Part shown: positions 1 to 7,166 of the stretch, in pieces
How the letters are laid out: every line of letters starts with the position of its first letter
How positions within the stretch are numbered: position 1 is the first letter of the stretch
Assembly: GCF_019212185.1 (NCBI RefSeq)
Contig: NZ_CP078138.1
Location: 5,798,501 to 5,862,500, forward strand
Length of the DNA: 64,000 bases
From: Pseudomonas fluorescens
Lineage (GTDB): Bacteria > Pseudomonadota > Gammaproteobacteria > Pseudomonadales > Pseudomonadaceae
Direction: 5' to 3'
Program-made: the position numbers and the translations under genes
The notes under the pieces: generated by a model
Seen by the model: the letters and a program-made list of their open reading frames with translations, nothing else
Database searches by the model: none
Told to the model about the DNA's origin: nothing

Positions 1-139
1 CTTTTAAGGCGAACCCTTTAATAGTGAGCCTGTAGATCATGATATCGCTGAGCTGGTCGGCATCGGCACGGAACAGGTATTCGGTTGGCTTACGTCTGAC
101 GGGTGCAGTTTTGACGGTACGGGCTTCGGTGGTAACCAT
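1..139 (-). CDS. Hypothetical protein, 5' part only (runs off the window)
   Basis: On the minus strand an ATG at 139-137 is preceded by a good AAGGAGG ribosome binding site 6-7 bases upstream and opens a frame that stays open to the window edge. The visible 46 or so residues start MVTTEARTVKTAPVRR and continue with a region containing EYLFRADADQLSD. There is no signal peptide and I recognise no family. It could be a small regulator-like protein, but this cannot be judged from the fragment. A short dyad lies just upstream of a possible -10 box, so it may be regulated. Confidence 0.6.
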   Translation of the reverse strand, partial: MVTTEARTVKTAPVRRKPTEYLFRADADQLSDIMIYRLTIKGFALK

Positions 140-170
140 GGTCGTTCCTCCTTGCGCGATGTTTGACGTT

Positions 171-189
171 AGTATACCGACAAATGTCG
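171..189 (-). promoter_or_regulatory. Possible -10 box with adjacent dyad
   Basis: On the minus strand TATACT (176-171) sits about 32 bases before the ATG of the left-edge gene. Directly upstream is CGACA-AA-TGTCG (178-189), a dyad placed in the promoter spacer where a repressor would act. No convincing -35 box is visible, so the call rests on position and symmetry only. Confidence 0.35.
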
Positions 190-364
190 CGCTGGAAGGC
201 CTGTGTTCATAGACGTCTGCTCGAATGCTCGGTCCTGGGAAGCGCTATATCTGCTTAATGCGAATTGACTTAGAAGTCTCGCGCCTCGCAAATCACGGTC
301 AATAGAATCAAGCGGCGCTCACTGATACTTCTGCCACTAGAGGCGCGATCAGCCTTCCGACACC

Positions 365-412
365 GCCAGAAATCGGCCCTAAGCTGCCGGTGGCGACAGG
401 CAGAAATCGGCC
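365..412. repeat. Dispersed intergenic repeat, copy A
   Basis: The element CAGAAATCGGCC occurs twice (367-378 and 401-412), the second preceded by GGTGGCGACAGG. The same core (GGCGACRGGCAGARATCGGCC) recurs at 3118-3141 and related GATCGGCCAAAAGC at 2466-2478. It is a short non-coding repeat of the kind common between Pseudomonas genes. The rest of 140-640 holds no gene I can support. Confidence 0.5.
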
Positions 413-493
413 ATTTCCGGTCAGTCGTGAAGGCTAACCATCGATCCATGCTGCCCATCTTTACGCTGGCCAGCGTCCGCTTTTGCGTAAGCC

Positions 494-520
494 AAAAAAA
501 GCCTTGAGAGGGGCGGCTTT
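494..520 (-). terminator. Possible intrinsic terminator, minus direction
   Basis: Read on the minus strand, AAAGCC (520-515) and GGCTTT (503-498) form a six-pair stem followed by a run of seven T (500-494). No minus-strand gene lies immediately upstream, so it would be a remnant or insulator. Confidence 0.3.
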
Positions 521-640
521 CTTTGCAAGCGGTGGTTGAGAGACCTTGGCTTGCGCTTCCAGCTGGATACAGTCACTGGAGATAATCATACTCGCGCCAG
601 ACAAAAATGATGACATCGGCTCGTAGAGCAAAGGGAAAGC

Positions 641-1468
641 ATGAGCAAAGTAACCAAGAAATCAGTCATTGGTGTTTCTATCGCCATGGCCGTCTCCATC
701 TCAGCCATCGTTGCTGGACTTCATTTTCAGAAACAAAACCGATACGCCTACAACGCCGCTGTGGTCGAGAAGCTTACGACCTTGCCGTTTGAGACCAAAG
801 CACTCACTGAAGAGCAAAAGTCCAAGGCGCTAGATGTCAACCAGGTCAAAAACCGCGCTTTGGTAACTGCCGGCCTCGCTCAGAACTATGACTTACCCGA
901 ATTCACACGGGAATATGTGCTTCTGCACAATGAAAACAAGGACAGTCCAAAAGATGAGTTCGAAGCACGTCGACGCTCATCAGAAGGCAGGTCTGCTGGC
1001 GAAGAGGCCTTCAGGAAATACCGGGCTGAGTTTGGAAAAACCGCGCCTCGATTCCTCACTGCGAGCGCAGTCATCACACTAGGCCGCTATGACTTCAAGG
1101 CCCAGGCTTTCAATGTGAGAACACCGCAAGGTCGTGGAGGGCCCTTCCCGGCTGCATTTTTCCGGAATATCAGCGATCCAGGCCTGGTGCGTGGGGCTGG
1201 CTCCAGCAGTTTTGAGCGAACAGTCTCCGCAACAAGAGCCTATCAAGTCTCCCTACGCATGTGGGCTGTTCGTGAAAGCGTGGCAAAGGACATCGACACC
1301 GAACGCTTCGCAGTCTATGCAAAAAGCTATTTTGATACGTTGTTCTCTACGTCAACGGGAAAGGGGTTGATGCTTTACTGCGTCCAGGTCGATTTGTTTG
1401 CAGATCCTGAAATGACAATCCCCCTCGGTTCCCAAGGCTGCAACAGCTTCAACGTCACAAGGCTCTAA
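641..1468 (+). CDS. Hypothetical membrane-anchored or exported protein, 275 aa
   Basis: The ATG follows a purine-rich AAAGGGAAAGC ribosome binding site. Residues about 8-27 are a hydrophobic stretch after a lysine-containing N-terminus (MSKVTKKSVIGVSIAMAV), consistent with an uncleaved signal anchor or a signal peptide. The remaining roughly 245 residues are soluble and mixed in character, with a basic/acidic patch near residues 100-130 and an aromatic C-terminal third. A distant DUF4852-like identity came to mind but I cannot support it. It stands alone, with no operon partner; the integrase-like gene downstream is convergent. Confidence 0.7.
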   Translation: MSKVTKKSVIGVSIAMAVSISAIVAGLHFQKQNRYAYNAAVVEKLTTLPFETKALTEEQKSKALDVNQVKNRALVTAGLAQNYDLPEFTREYVLLHNENKDSPKDEFEARRRSSEGRSAGEEAFRKYRAEFGKTAPRFLTASAVITLGRYDFKAQAFNVRTPQGRGGPFPAAFFRNISDPGLVRGAGSSSFERTVSATRAYQVSLRMWAVRESVAKDIDTERFAVYAKSYFDTLFSTSTGKGLMLYCVQVDLFADPEMTIPLGSQGCNSFNVTRL

Positions 1469-1715
1469 TTTTCCAACGTATCCAAATCTCAATCATATTG
1501 GTCAAAATAGCAGGAGGGTGCAATGAACCCCCTTGCCGGCTGCATGAGCAACTTATGGCGGAGAGAGCACAATTACGCAGTCTCGTTCGCTGACCTTGAC
1601 TCGGCGTCTCAGTCGGACAGCATCGGCTGCGGGATCGAATCAATGTGGCATAAATTCCTTAACTGTTCGCTGCGTGAATATCTGCCGGTTACGACCGGCC
1701 GGTATGGGTCGGACA

Positions 1716-1740
1716 GCGACGGTCTGGCATCGACCGTCGC
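1716..1740 (-). repeat. Perfect 9-bp stem hairpin after integrase copy 1
   Basis: GCGACGGTC (1716-1724) and GACCGTCGC (1732-1740) form a perfect stem with a seven-base loop, about 10 bases past the stop codon. The identical stem follows copy 2 at 14572-14595. There is no T run, so it is not a typical intrinsic terminator; it could be a recombination or end signal. Confidence 0.6.
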
Positions 1741-1749
1741 AGTGGGTGG

Positions 1750-2370
1750 TCAGACTTCGGTCTGTTCCGCCAATTCCAGGGCGTCATCGACCTCGATTCC
1801 CAGGTATCTGACGGTGCTTTCAAGCTTCGTATGACCGAGCAGGAGTTGGATAGCTCTCAGGTTCTTCGTCCTGCGATAGATCAGTGATGCCTTGGTTCGC
1901 CGTAGCGTGTGGGTACCGTACATAGTTGGGTCAAGGCCAATGGCTGTCACCCAGGCTTTGACTATTCGAGCGTATTGCCTGGTGGAGAGATGATCTGAGT
2001 CGTGCAACCGGGTCGGAAACAAGAAGTCCTCACTGCGGAGTTGGGCCTGATGCATCCAAGCCTCCAGAACCGTTCGGGTTTGCTCAGTGATTTCAAATTG
2101 CACTGAGTGCTGAGTTTTCTGCTGCATCACCATGGCCCGTGACGACACATGTTCCCCATGGGCTATGTCTCGTACTCGCAGCTTGGTTAAGTCGCAGGCA
2201 CGCAGTTTGCTGTCGATGGCTAGGTTGAAGAGAGCCAGATCCCGTGTCTTCTCCGCAAGCTGGAGCCTGACCCGGATGGCCCAAATATCTCTGACTCGGA
2301 GCGGGGTTTTCTGCCCGACAAGCTTTCCCTTGTTCCAAGGCTGATGGCTGCATGTAGCAATAGTGTTCAT
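1750..2370 (-). CDS. Small tyrosine recombinase (phage integrase-like), copy 1
   Basis: The 206-residue protein consists of essentially only the catalytic domain of a tyrosine recombinase. Visible are the first arginine region (SKLRACDLTKLRVRDI, about residues 53-68), the HTLRRTKAS segment carrying the H-x-x-R box, the LLLGHTKLESTVRYLG segment with the second histidine, and the nucleophile Tyr in VRYLG. It lacks the arm-binding and core-binding domains of a full phage integrase. The start ATG is 8 bases from GGAGGA, which lies in a hairpin. A second copy at 13942 is about 90% identical in protein and inverted. It could be active in mobilising the unit, or be a domesticated regulator-type recombinase. 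Confidence 0.85.
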   Translation of the reverse strand: MNTIATCSHQPWNKGKLVGQKTPLRVRDIWAIRVRLQLAEKTRDLALFNLAIDSKLRACDLTKLRVRDIAHGEHVSSRAMVMQQKTQHSVQFEITEQTRTVLEAWMHQAQLRSEDFLFPTRLHDSDHLSTRQYARIVKAWVTAIGLDPTMYGTHTLRRTKASLIYRRTKNLRAIQLLLGHTKLESTVRYLGIEVDDALELAEQTEV

Positions 2371-2373
2371 GGT

Positions 2374-2399
2374 TTGTCCTCCACGTTGAGGGAGGACAA
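2374..2399 (-). promoter_or_regulatory. Hairpin masking the integrase ribosome binding site, copy 1
   Basis: In the minus-strand transcript TTGTCCTCC pairs perfectly with GGAGGACAA across an eight-base loop, burying the Shine-Dalgarno GGAGGA that precedes the ATG. Copy 2 keeps the pairing despite base changes. Confidence 0.6.
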
Positions 2400-2444
2400 G
2401 GATGGATCAGTCACACAGCGTGGGGGGCGCTATCCGACCCGAAG

Positions 2445-2478
2445 CCGCCCTTCGTGAAGGGCGGAGATCGGCCAAAAG
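2445..2478. repeat. Dispersed intergenic repeat, copy B
   Basis: CCGCCCTTC-GT-GAAGGGCGG (2445-2464) is a perfect 9-bp inverted repeat followed by AGATCGGCCAAAAGC. The GATCGGCC(A/C)AAAGC tail is shared with copies at 3133 and 7092. Confidence 0.5.
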
Positions 2479-2528
2479 CAAACCTGTAGGAATCATCCAA
2501 TACGGCGTCAAGAAGTTTCAGTGAAGGA

Positions 2529-2936
2529 TCAGCCGCAGACTTCGCGCAAAGGAATTCTTCCCTTTAGTTCAAGCCAATAAGCCCCCTTAAAAAGTACGAT
2601 ATCTCCACTCGTGAAGACTTCATTTCTATTAAAAGTCTGAACGGCGCGTGGTGCCGCACCGCTGTCAACCGCTTGGCACATGATCAGATAACAAGCAGCG
2701 CCCGCTTGAACCAACTTCACATGACGCAAGCGCTCATCAGCCCCTAGGTCATGAGAAGGTGGGGTTTCTTCAGAAATCCAGATGAATCGTTTCTCTTCAA
2801 TTTTCTGCGTTCCATCCTGCCAGACACGCATAAAAACAGTTCCGTCTGACGCCCTGACACTTCCCCACGACCAGCGCACGTTGTTAAGTGGAGCACCAAG
2901 TTTTTCGAACATTTCGGCTTGACTCATTTTCAGCAT
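2529..2936 (-). CDS. Hypothetical protein, 135 aa
   Basis: The frame starts MLKMSQAEMFEKLGAPLNN; the first ATG (2936) or the one at residue 4 is possible. The protein is soluble with no signal peptide. Its first half is aromatic-rich (WSWGSVRASDGTVFMRVWQD) and its C-terminal part looks like a short beta-rich module ending LKGRIPLREVCG. From memory, proteins of this type occur in Pseudomonas accessory regions beside nuclease genes, but I cannot assign a function. It is transcribed away from the reverse transcriptases, separated by about 420 bp that contain a repeat. Confidence 0.65.
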   Translation of the reverse strand: MLKMSQAEMFEKLGAPLNNVRWSWGSVRASDGTVFMRVWQDGTQKIEEKRFIWISEETPPSHDLGADERLRHVKLVQAGAACYLIMCQAVDSGAAPRAVQTFNRNEVFTSGDIVLFKGAYWLELKGRIPLREVCG

Positions 2937-3057
2937 CCTTAGAATTCACGATCAGAGTGCACAACAGCCGTTCGCGCGTCCTAACATTTTAAAAACTCAA
3001 AAAATTTCCGAATTGGATTGCATCATCTTGTTCGCTAGTACCTTGAATAGCTGAGAG

Positions 3058-3148
3058 GAGTCGGCTTCTGCCGTCCCGAATTTTAGCTTTCGGCGCAGAA
3101 CCCCCCCCAAATATGACGGTGGCGACGGGCAGAGATCGGCCCAAAGCG
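3058..3148. repeat. Dispersed intergenic repeat, copy C
   Basis: A left arm GAGTCGGCTTCTGCCGTC (3058-3075) is an imperfect inverted match of a right arm GACGGGCAGAGATCGGCC (3124-3141). The right arm is the same element as copy A and ends CCAAAGCGCC. The rest of the 2937-3357 interval holds no convincing gene; it should contain the promoter of the reverse transcriptase operon, whose boxes I could not place with confidence. Confidence 0.5.
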
Positions 3149-3357
3149 CCCCCATCGGATGACTTGAAAGTCAGAAGACTCTTCAACCAATTGCGGATTC
3201 GTTGGAGATTTTGCATTGGGAGGGTGTGCAGCTGAAACGAGCATTGCCCAGCCAAATCTGTCTTTAGACCGGTACCGCGACTCGCAAATCGGGTACAGTC
3301 CCATAGTGAGCATATCGAAATAGCTACTTAACAAGAATAAATTATGGAAGGGTCATA

Positions 3358-4710
3358 TTGTCTATGGATCAGTCTTTCTCAATAAAGAATCTTAATGATC
3401 TGCTCAAAGGTGATAGAGAGAAGGGTGGAGATCTTGAAGAACGGTATATTCCTGCTGCCTTCGATATAAGAGTAAAACTCTACGAATTGAACAAACTTAG
3501 ATCATTTTCGAAGTACCGATTCCGCACTGGGAAAATTACGCCAGCGCTCTATGAGAAGCGTATATCACGCCTGGCGCTGGTTATAGACAAGCGCAAAATG
3601 CAGCACGGCCGCTTAATTGATCTTGAGCTTGAGAGAGTCTCTAAGATAATTAGTGGAAAAGAATTCAGAATAAATGTAGCTCTACTACCAGCTCTCGTTG
3701 GCGGGAAAAAAGTTTACGGAGTCGGGAATAGTTTAGATCAAGTTCTCGCGATTAGATTTGTTCAGAGAACACTGAAGGTTCTTTATGAGATCCGCATGCC
3801 GTCACGCGATATACTAGTTAGTCAAATAAAGTCATTGGCTTTAGATGGCGTACCGAAATACATAATAAGGTCGGACGTCGAGTCGTTTTATGAGTCTGTC
3901 AGACACAAGGAATTGCTTGATGGAATTCACCAGGCCCCGGAGCTATCGGTACTGATTAAAAGAATTTTAACGAGACTAATGAAAGATTATGTCGTCGTTT
4001 CTGGGGACGAAAACGGATTGCCCCGCGGCATAGGAATAAGTGCATACCTATCTGAGATATATCTGTCGAGTATTGACGCTGAAATTAGACGGCAAGATGA
4101 TTTATTTTATTACGCCAGATATGTTGATGACATGGTTCTTATGTACGCCCCTCAGCGAAAGGAACTCGCAGCGAAATATTTAGAGACTCTCAGTGAAATA
4201 CTTCGTGGAAAGGGGCTAAAATTTAACGATAAAACGAAAACCATTGATTTGCTCGATGAGTTCAAAGGTAAATTTGATTACCTTGGATATACATTTGACG
4301 TATCTAGTAGCTCTTCCGGTGTGCAACTGAGTCAAAGAAAAATTAATAAATATAGATCGCGCATCGATAAGGCTTTCTCAGATTACAACTCAAAGTTCAC
4401 ATTCATTCCGGAGAAGTCTGAAGAGGAATTGATACTCAGGTGTCTTTTTTTAACCGGTAATATGCGCTTGTTTAATAGGAAAAGCAACGCCTTCATCGGT
4501 GTCTACTTTAGTAACAAATATATAACTGATGCCAGCCAGCTTTCCGGGCTAGATCACTATTTTCGCAACAAACTAAAAAGCGTAGCTAGTCCATCATTGG
4601 TTAGAAAGCTCTCGAAACTATCTTTTGAAAAAGGTTTCAAGGAAAAATTATTTAGAAACTTTGATTCCAAGGAGCTTTCAGAGCTTTCGCGAGGTTGGAA
4701 GCATGTCTAG
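3358..4710 (+). CDS. drt3a: Reverse transcriptase, DRT3 first subunit (Drt3a / UG3-like)
   Basis: A 450-residue RT-family polymerase with palm motifs in order: motif A SDVESFYESV (about 172-181, catalytic D173), motif B GLPRGIGISAY (221-230), motif C YVDD (255-258), a motif D-like GLKFNDKTKT (286-295) and FDYLGYTF (306-313). There is no maturase, endonuclease or integrase domain, which sets it apart from group II introns and retroelements. The start is ambiguous: GGAAGGG (3346-3352) is 5-6 bases from a TTG at 3358 but 11-12 from the ATG at 3364. The coding DNA is AT-rich (21 of 60 G+C in 3361-3420) unlike the host genes, indicating transfer. It overlaps the next RT gene by 8 bases. Known role by family: antiphage DNA synthesis, with the ncRNA as template. 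Confidence 0.85.
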   Translation: MSMDQSFSIKNLNDLLKGDREKGGDLEERYIPAAFDIRVKLYELNKLRSFSKYRFRTGKITPALYEKRISRLALVIDKRKMQHGRLIDLELERVSKIISGKEFRINVALLPALVGGKKVYGVGNSLDQVLAIRFVQRTLKVLYEIRMPSRDILVSQIKSLALDGVPKYIIRSDVESFYESVRHKELLDGIHQAPELSVLIKRILTRLMKDYVVVSGDENGLPRGIGISAYLSEIYLSSIDAEIRRQDDLFYYARYVDDMVLMYAPQRKELAAKYLETLSEILRGKGLKFNDKTKTIDLLDEFKGKFDYLGYTFDVSSSSSGVQLSQRKINKYRSRIDKAFSDYNSKFTFIPEKSEEELILRCLFLTGNMRLFNRKSNAFIGVYFSNKYITDASQLSGLDHYFRNKLKSVASPSLVRKLSKLSFEKGFKEKLFRNFDSKELSELSRGWKHV

Positions 4711-6751
4711 AAAAAAAGCATTATCTATAAATTTTCCTGTAGAGCGGGTGGTGTTGTCTGATGTGCTTCCATATGAAGTTCCGATAGTCTTTTCGAATAG
4801 GTACTTTTATAGATTCCTATGTGAGCACGATGTTAAATTTAACGGAAATAGAATTTCATGGAGGTATCGCGATGACGTGCTGGACCATCTTGTAAAAATG
4901 GCTTTAGGTGTTCAGTCAACTAAGGTTGTTAAACATATTGCCGACAATGACAGATCTGTATCCTTAATTGACCTAGACAAATCAGACCTTGTTCATACCG
5001 TTCCTTTCGTCTTCTCGACTACGCATAAACAGGATCAGTTGCGCCAGTTGTCGCTAATGCATCCTAAGGGTCAGTTACTGGTGGTAGACTTCTACGACCA
5101 ATTTAAAGATCTGATGATATATTACACTGGTCGAAGTGAATTCAGTCTGCGATCACCAAGACGAGTTGCTGGGTGCACTTATATTGACTTTCGCTCGCAA
5201 ATTGAGCGACAGGATAAATCTGATACTTTGGTAGAAGTAGATGGCGAAAACTATGAGAACTTGAAGTCTTTTTTCGTATATGAGCGCTTCAGTAATGTTT
5301 TCAAGTTTTACGAGTCGAGAGAACATCTCCTAAGCGAACGTGATTTCCGAAATCTTACGAAATTCGACGTTTCAGGATGTTTTGATAGCATATATACTCA
5401 CTCGTTAGCATGGGCGATATACGGAAAAGATTTTGCCAAGCAGAATCTTAAAACTATATTAGGGTCATTTGCGGGCAAATTTGACTCATTGATGCAAAGG
5501 TTGAACCATAACGAAACTAACGGAATACTAATCGGCCCTGAGGTTTCAAGAATTTTTGCTGAAATAATCCTCCAGGCAGTTGATATTGATATTGCAGGTA
5601 AATTGCTTGAAAAGGGATATGTACATAACACGGATTTCAAAATTTATCGCTACGTAGATGATTACTTTGTCTTCTATAATAGTGACGAAGTTTGCCATCA
5701 AATAAAAATGACACTTCAGGAAAGCTTAAAGCTATATAAGCTATCATTGAACAAGGGAAAGGAGGAAACTCTAGGTCGCCCTATAATCACGCCGATATCT
5801 ATCGCAAAAAAGCGTATCTCAGATCTTTTTGATCGTGCACTAGTCTATGAAATCGCTTCAGAAGTGAAGGATGGAGAAACCTTGCCACGGGGGCAAATTT
5901 ATATTGGCAGATCTTCGCTTATAACGGACTTTAAGTCCATTCTTGCAACCTCTGGCGTTAACTACGGCGAAATTCTCAATTACTCCCTTTCAGTCGTCGA
6001 ACGCAAAATAGGCTCTTTGATTGATTCTTATAAAAAAATAGAGAAAGTCAGCGGTACCGATAAGAGTTTTTCAAAGTCAATGGAAGCTCTTCTAGGTTTT
6101 GTGTTTTTTATCTATGCGGTATCGCCAAAAGTCAACACAACCATTAAGCTTTGTCGAATATGTCAGCGCGTTCTTTCTTTCTATAAGGTAGAGCCCATAG
6201 GGTTAAGCTATGAGGCATTGATCTCGCAAGTGATATACGAAAGATGCCGAAGTGTTATGGATCATAATTCAGATGGCAAAAGTGCGAAAATTGAGGTTAT
6301 GTATCTTCTGGTTTTAATGCGCCAACTTGGTAAAAACTACCGTATAGATGAAAAAGTGCTTGGCTATAGCTTCGGCTTTGAACTTTTAGATGGTCATTAT
6401 CAAGCGAAATCTAGTCTGAATTATTTCTCCATAGTGACTCTTCTTTTTTATATAGAGAACAAATCTCGTTATTCATTACTAAGAAGCGCTTTGGAAAAAC
6501 ATATACTGGAGAGATTCAGGCTGAAGCAGGACTCGTTGGTCGGTGACTCTGAAATGATTCATTTAGCGTTAGATCTTACCGCATGCCCCTTCGTGAGTAA
6601 CGAGACCAAGATCAGGATTTTACAGTTATACGGCTTGCCTGCAAACTACCTGCTGAGAATTCAAAAGTATAGCGAGTATTGGTTCACCAAATGGGGAGAA
6701 TTCGATTTTTCTAAAGAGCTAGACGCTAAGGTTAGTCAGGAAGTATATTGA
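4703..6751 (+). CDS. drt3b: Reverse transcriptase, DRT3 second subunit (Drt3b / UG8-like)
   Basis: A 682-residue protein starting at ATG 4703, 8 bases before the end of drt3a, with AGGTTGGA upstream; an upstream in-frame TTG at 4625 is less likely. The RT core has motif A KFDVSGCFDSI (220-230, D222), motif B NGILIGPEVSRIF (273-285), and motif C YRYVDDYFVF (315-324, D319 and D320). About 200 residues precede the palm, including VLPYEVPIVFSN with a glutamate at 25. Roughly 300 mostly helical residues follow it, as in abortive-infection type RTs (AbiK/AbiA-like). Motif B differs clearly from that of Drt3a, so the two are separate families rather than a recent duplication. Translational overlap implies fixed stoichiometry. 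The gene is AT-rich like its partner. Confidence 0.85.
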   Translation: MSRKKALSINFPVERVVLSDVLPYEVPIVFSNRYFYRFLCEHDVKFNGNRISWRYRDDVLDHLVKMALGVQSTKVVKHIADNDRSVSLIDLDKSDLVHTVPFVFSTTHKQDQLRQLSLMHPKGQLLVVDFYDQFKDLMIYYTGRSEFSLRSPRRVAGCTYIDFRSQIERQDKSDTLVEVDGENYENLKSFFVYERFSNVFKFYESREHLLSERDFRNLTKFDVSGCFDSIYTHSLAWAIYGKDFAKQNLKTILGSFAGKFDSLMQRLNHNETNGILIGPEVSRIFAEIILQAVDIDIAGKLLEKGYVHNTDFKIYRYVDDYFVFYNSDEVCHQIKMTLQESLKLYKLSLNKGKEETLGRPIITPISIAKKRISDLFDRALVYEIASEVKDGETLPRGQIYIGRSSLITDFKSILATSGVNYGEILNYSLSVVERKIGSLIDSYKKIEKVSGTDKSFSKSMEALLGFVFFIYAVSPKVNTTIKLCRICQRVLSFYKVEPIGLSYEALISQVIYERCRSVMDHNSDGKSAKIEVMYLLVLMRQLGKNYRIDEKVLGYSFGFELLDGHYQAKSSLNYFSIVTLLFYIENKSRYSLLRSALEKHILERFRLKQDSLVGDSEMIHLALDLTACPFVSNETKIRILQLYGLPANYLLRIQKYSEYWFTKWGEFDFSKELDAKVSQEVY

Positions 6752-6966
6752 GCAGGATGCATCACGCACATAGAAGACCGTTTGCGGTCGCACACACCAG
6801 CATCATGGCCCGGTTGTTCTATGCACGAAAACCTTGCCTCGTTGAATCCTCGTGAGTTCTGCGGTCTTGACTCCTTCACTTTCCTCATAGCTTTAGGCCT
6901 ACCAGGGGAGTGAAGGAAGCTCGATTACTTCTGCATTTCAATGCGCTATGGATCGCTGCATAGCTT
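6752..6966 (+). ncRNA. Candidate DRT3 non-coding RNA with ACACAC template
   Basis: The region immediately after the drt3b stop is non-coding and strongly structured. CATAGAA (6769-6775) pairs with TTCTATG (6817-6823) and encloses a GACCG-TTTG-CGGTC hairpin (6776-6789) and an unpaired stretch containing ACACAC (6792-6797). Farther on, TCCTTCACTTTCCT (6872-6885) pairs over 14 bp, with two G.U pairs, to AGGGGAGTGAAGGA (6904-6917). GCTATG/CATAGC (6945-6950/6959-6964) closes a third hairpin. The ACACAC tract matches the template I recall for poly(GT) synthesis by Drt3a. The ends are estimates; no separate promoter was identified, so it may be processed from the RT transcript. Confidence 0.7.
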
Positions 6967-7041
6967 TATAACGCTTTGAATATTTAGATAAAAGTCCTCT
7001 GTAGCATAATTCTAATCGCCAGTTACGCGTCGCCCGCAGTC

Positions 7042-7117
7042 ATGCCGAATGGCTGCATTTGGCCGTTTGCTGCCCGTTGCGATAGGCAGCGACCGGCCAA
7101 AAGCAGTCATTTGGCAT
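7042..7117. repeat. Long imperfect palindrome, dispersed repeat copy D
   Basis: ATGCC-AATG-CTGC-TTTGGCCG (7042-7065) is mirrored by CGGCCAAA-GCAG-CATT-GGCAT (7094-7117), with an inner GCTGCC/GGCAGC pair. The CCGGCCAAAAGC part relates it to the other copies. It lies between two convergent transcription units (drt3 and the DUF1254 gene) and may act as a transcriptional barrier. Confidence 0.55.
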
Positions 7118-7166
7118 GAGCCAGAATCTTGCTATTGACCGGCTTTCGGCCGCTAGCGAGCCAGCA

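Larger units (their letters stand above)
1703..2412 (-). repeat. Integrase-carrying repeat unit, copy 1 (inverted to copy 2)
   Basis: The stretch from about 2412 back to 1703 matches 13903-14606 in inverted orientation. Shared parts are a GATCCA-CCTTGTC leader, a hairpin over the ribosome binding site, a small tyrosine recombinase gene at roughly 85% nucleotide identity by eye, and a 9-bp stem hairpin after the gene followed by CT-TCCG-CCC. Similarity stops on both sides, so the unit behaves as a discrete repeat of about 0.7 kb. Confidence 0.65.

Noticed and set aside
270..458. Minus-strand 62-codon frame
   Set aside because: It spans the dispersed repeat and has no start signal.
1523..1834. 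Plus-strand 103-codon frame with AGGAGG ahead of its ATG
   Set aside because: It overlaps the integrase gene antisense and the conserved 3' hairpin, has no recognisable protein character, and the ribosome-site match can arise by chance.
3083..3334. Minus-strand 83-codon frames upstream of the reverse transcriptases
   Set aside because: They cross the repeat element and the probable promoter region and have no ribosome site or family character.
3358..6966. Group II intron, retron or diversity-generating retroelement as explanation for the RTs
   Set aside because: No maturase or endonuclease domain or domain V; two different RTs in one operon; no msr/msd inverted arrangement with an effector; no template/variable repeat pair.
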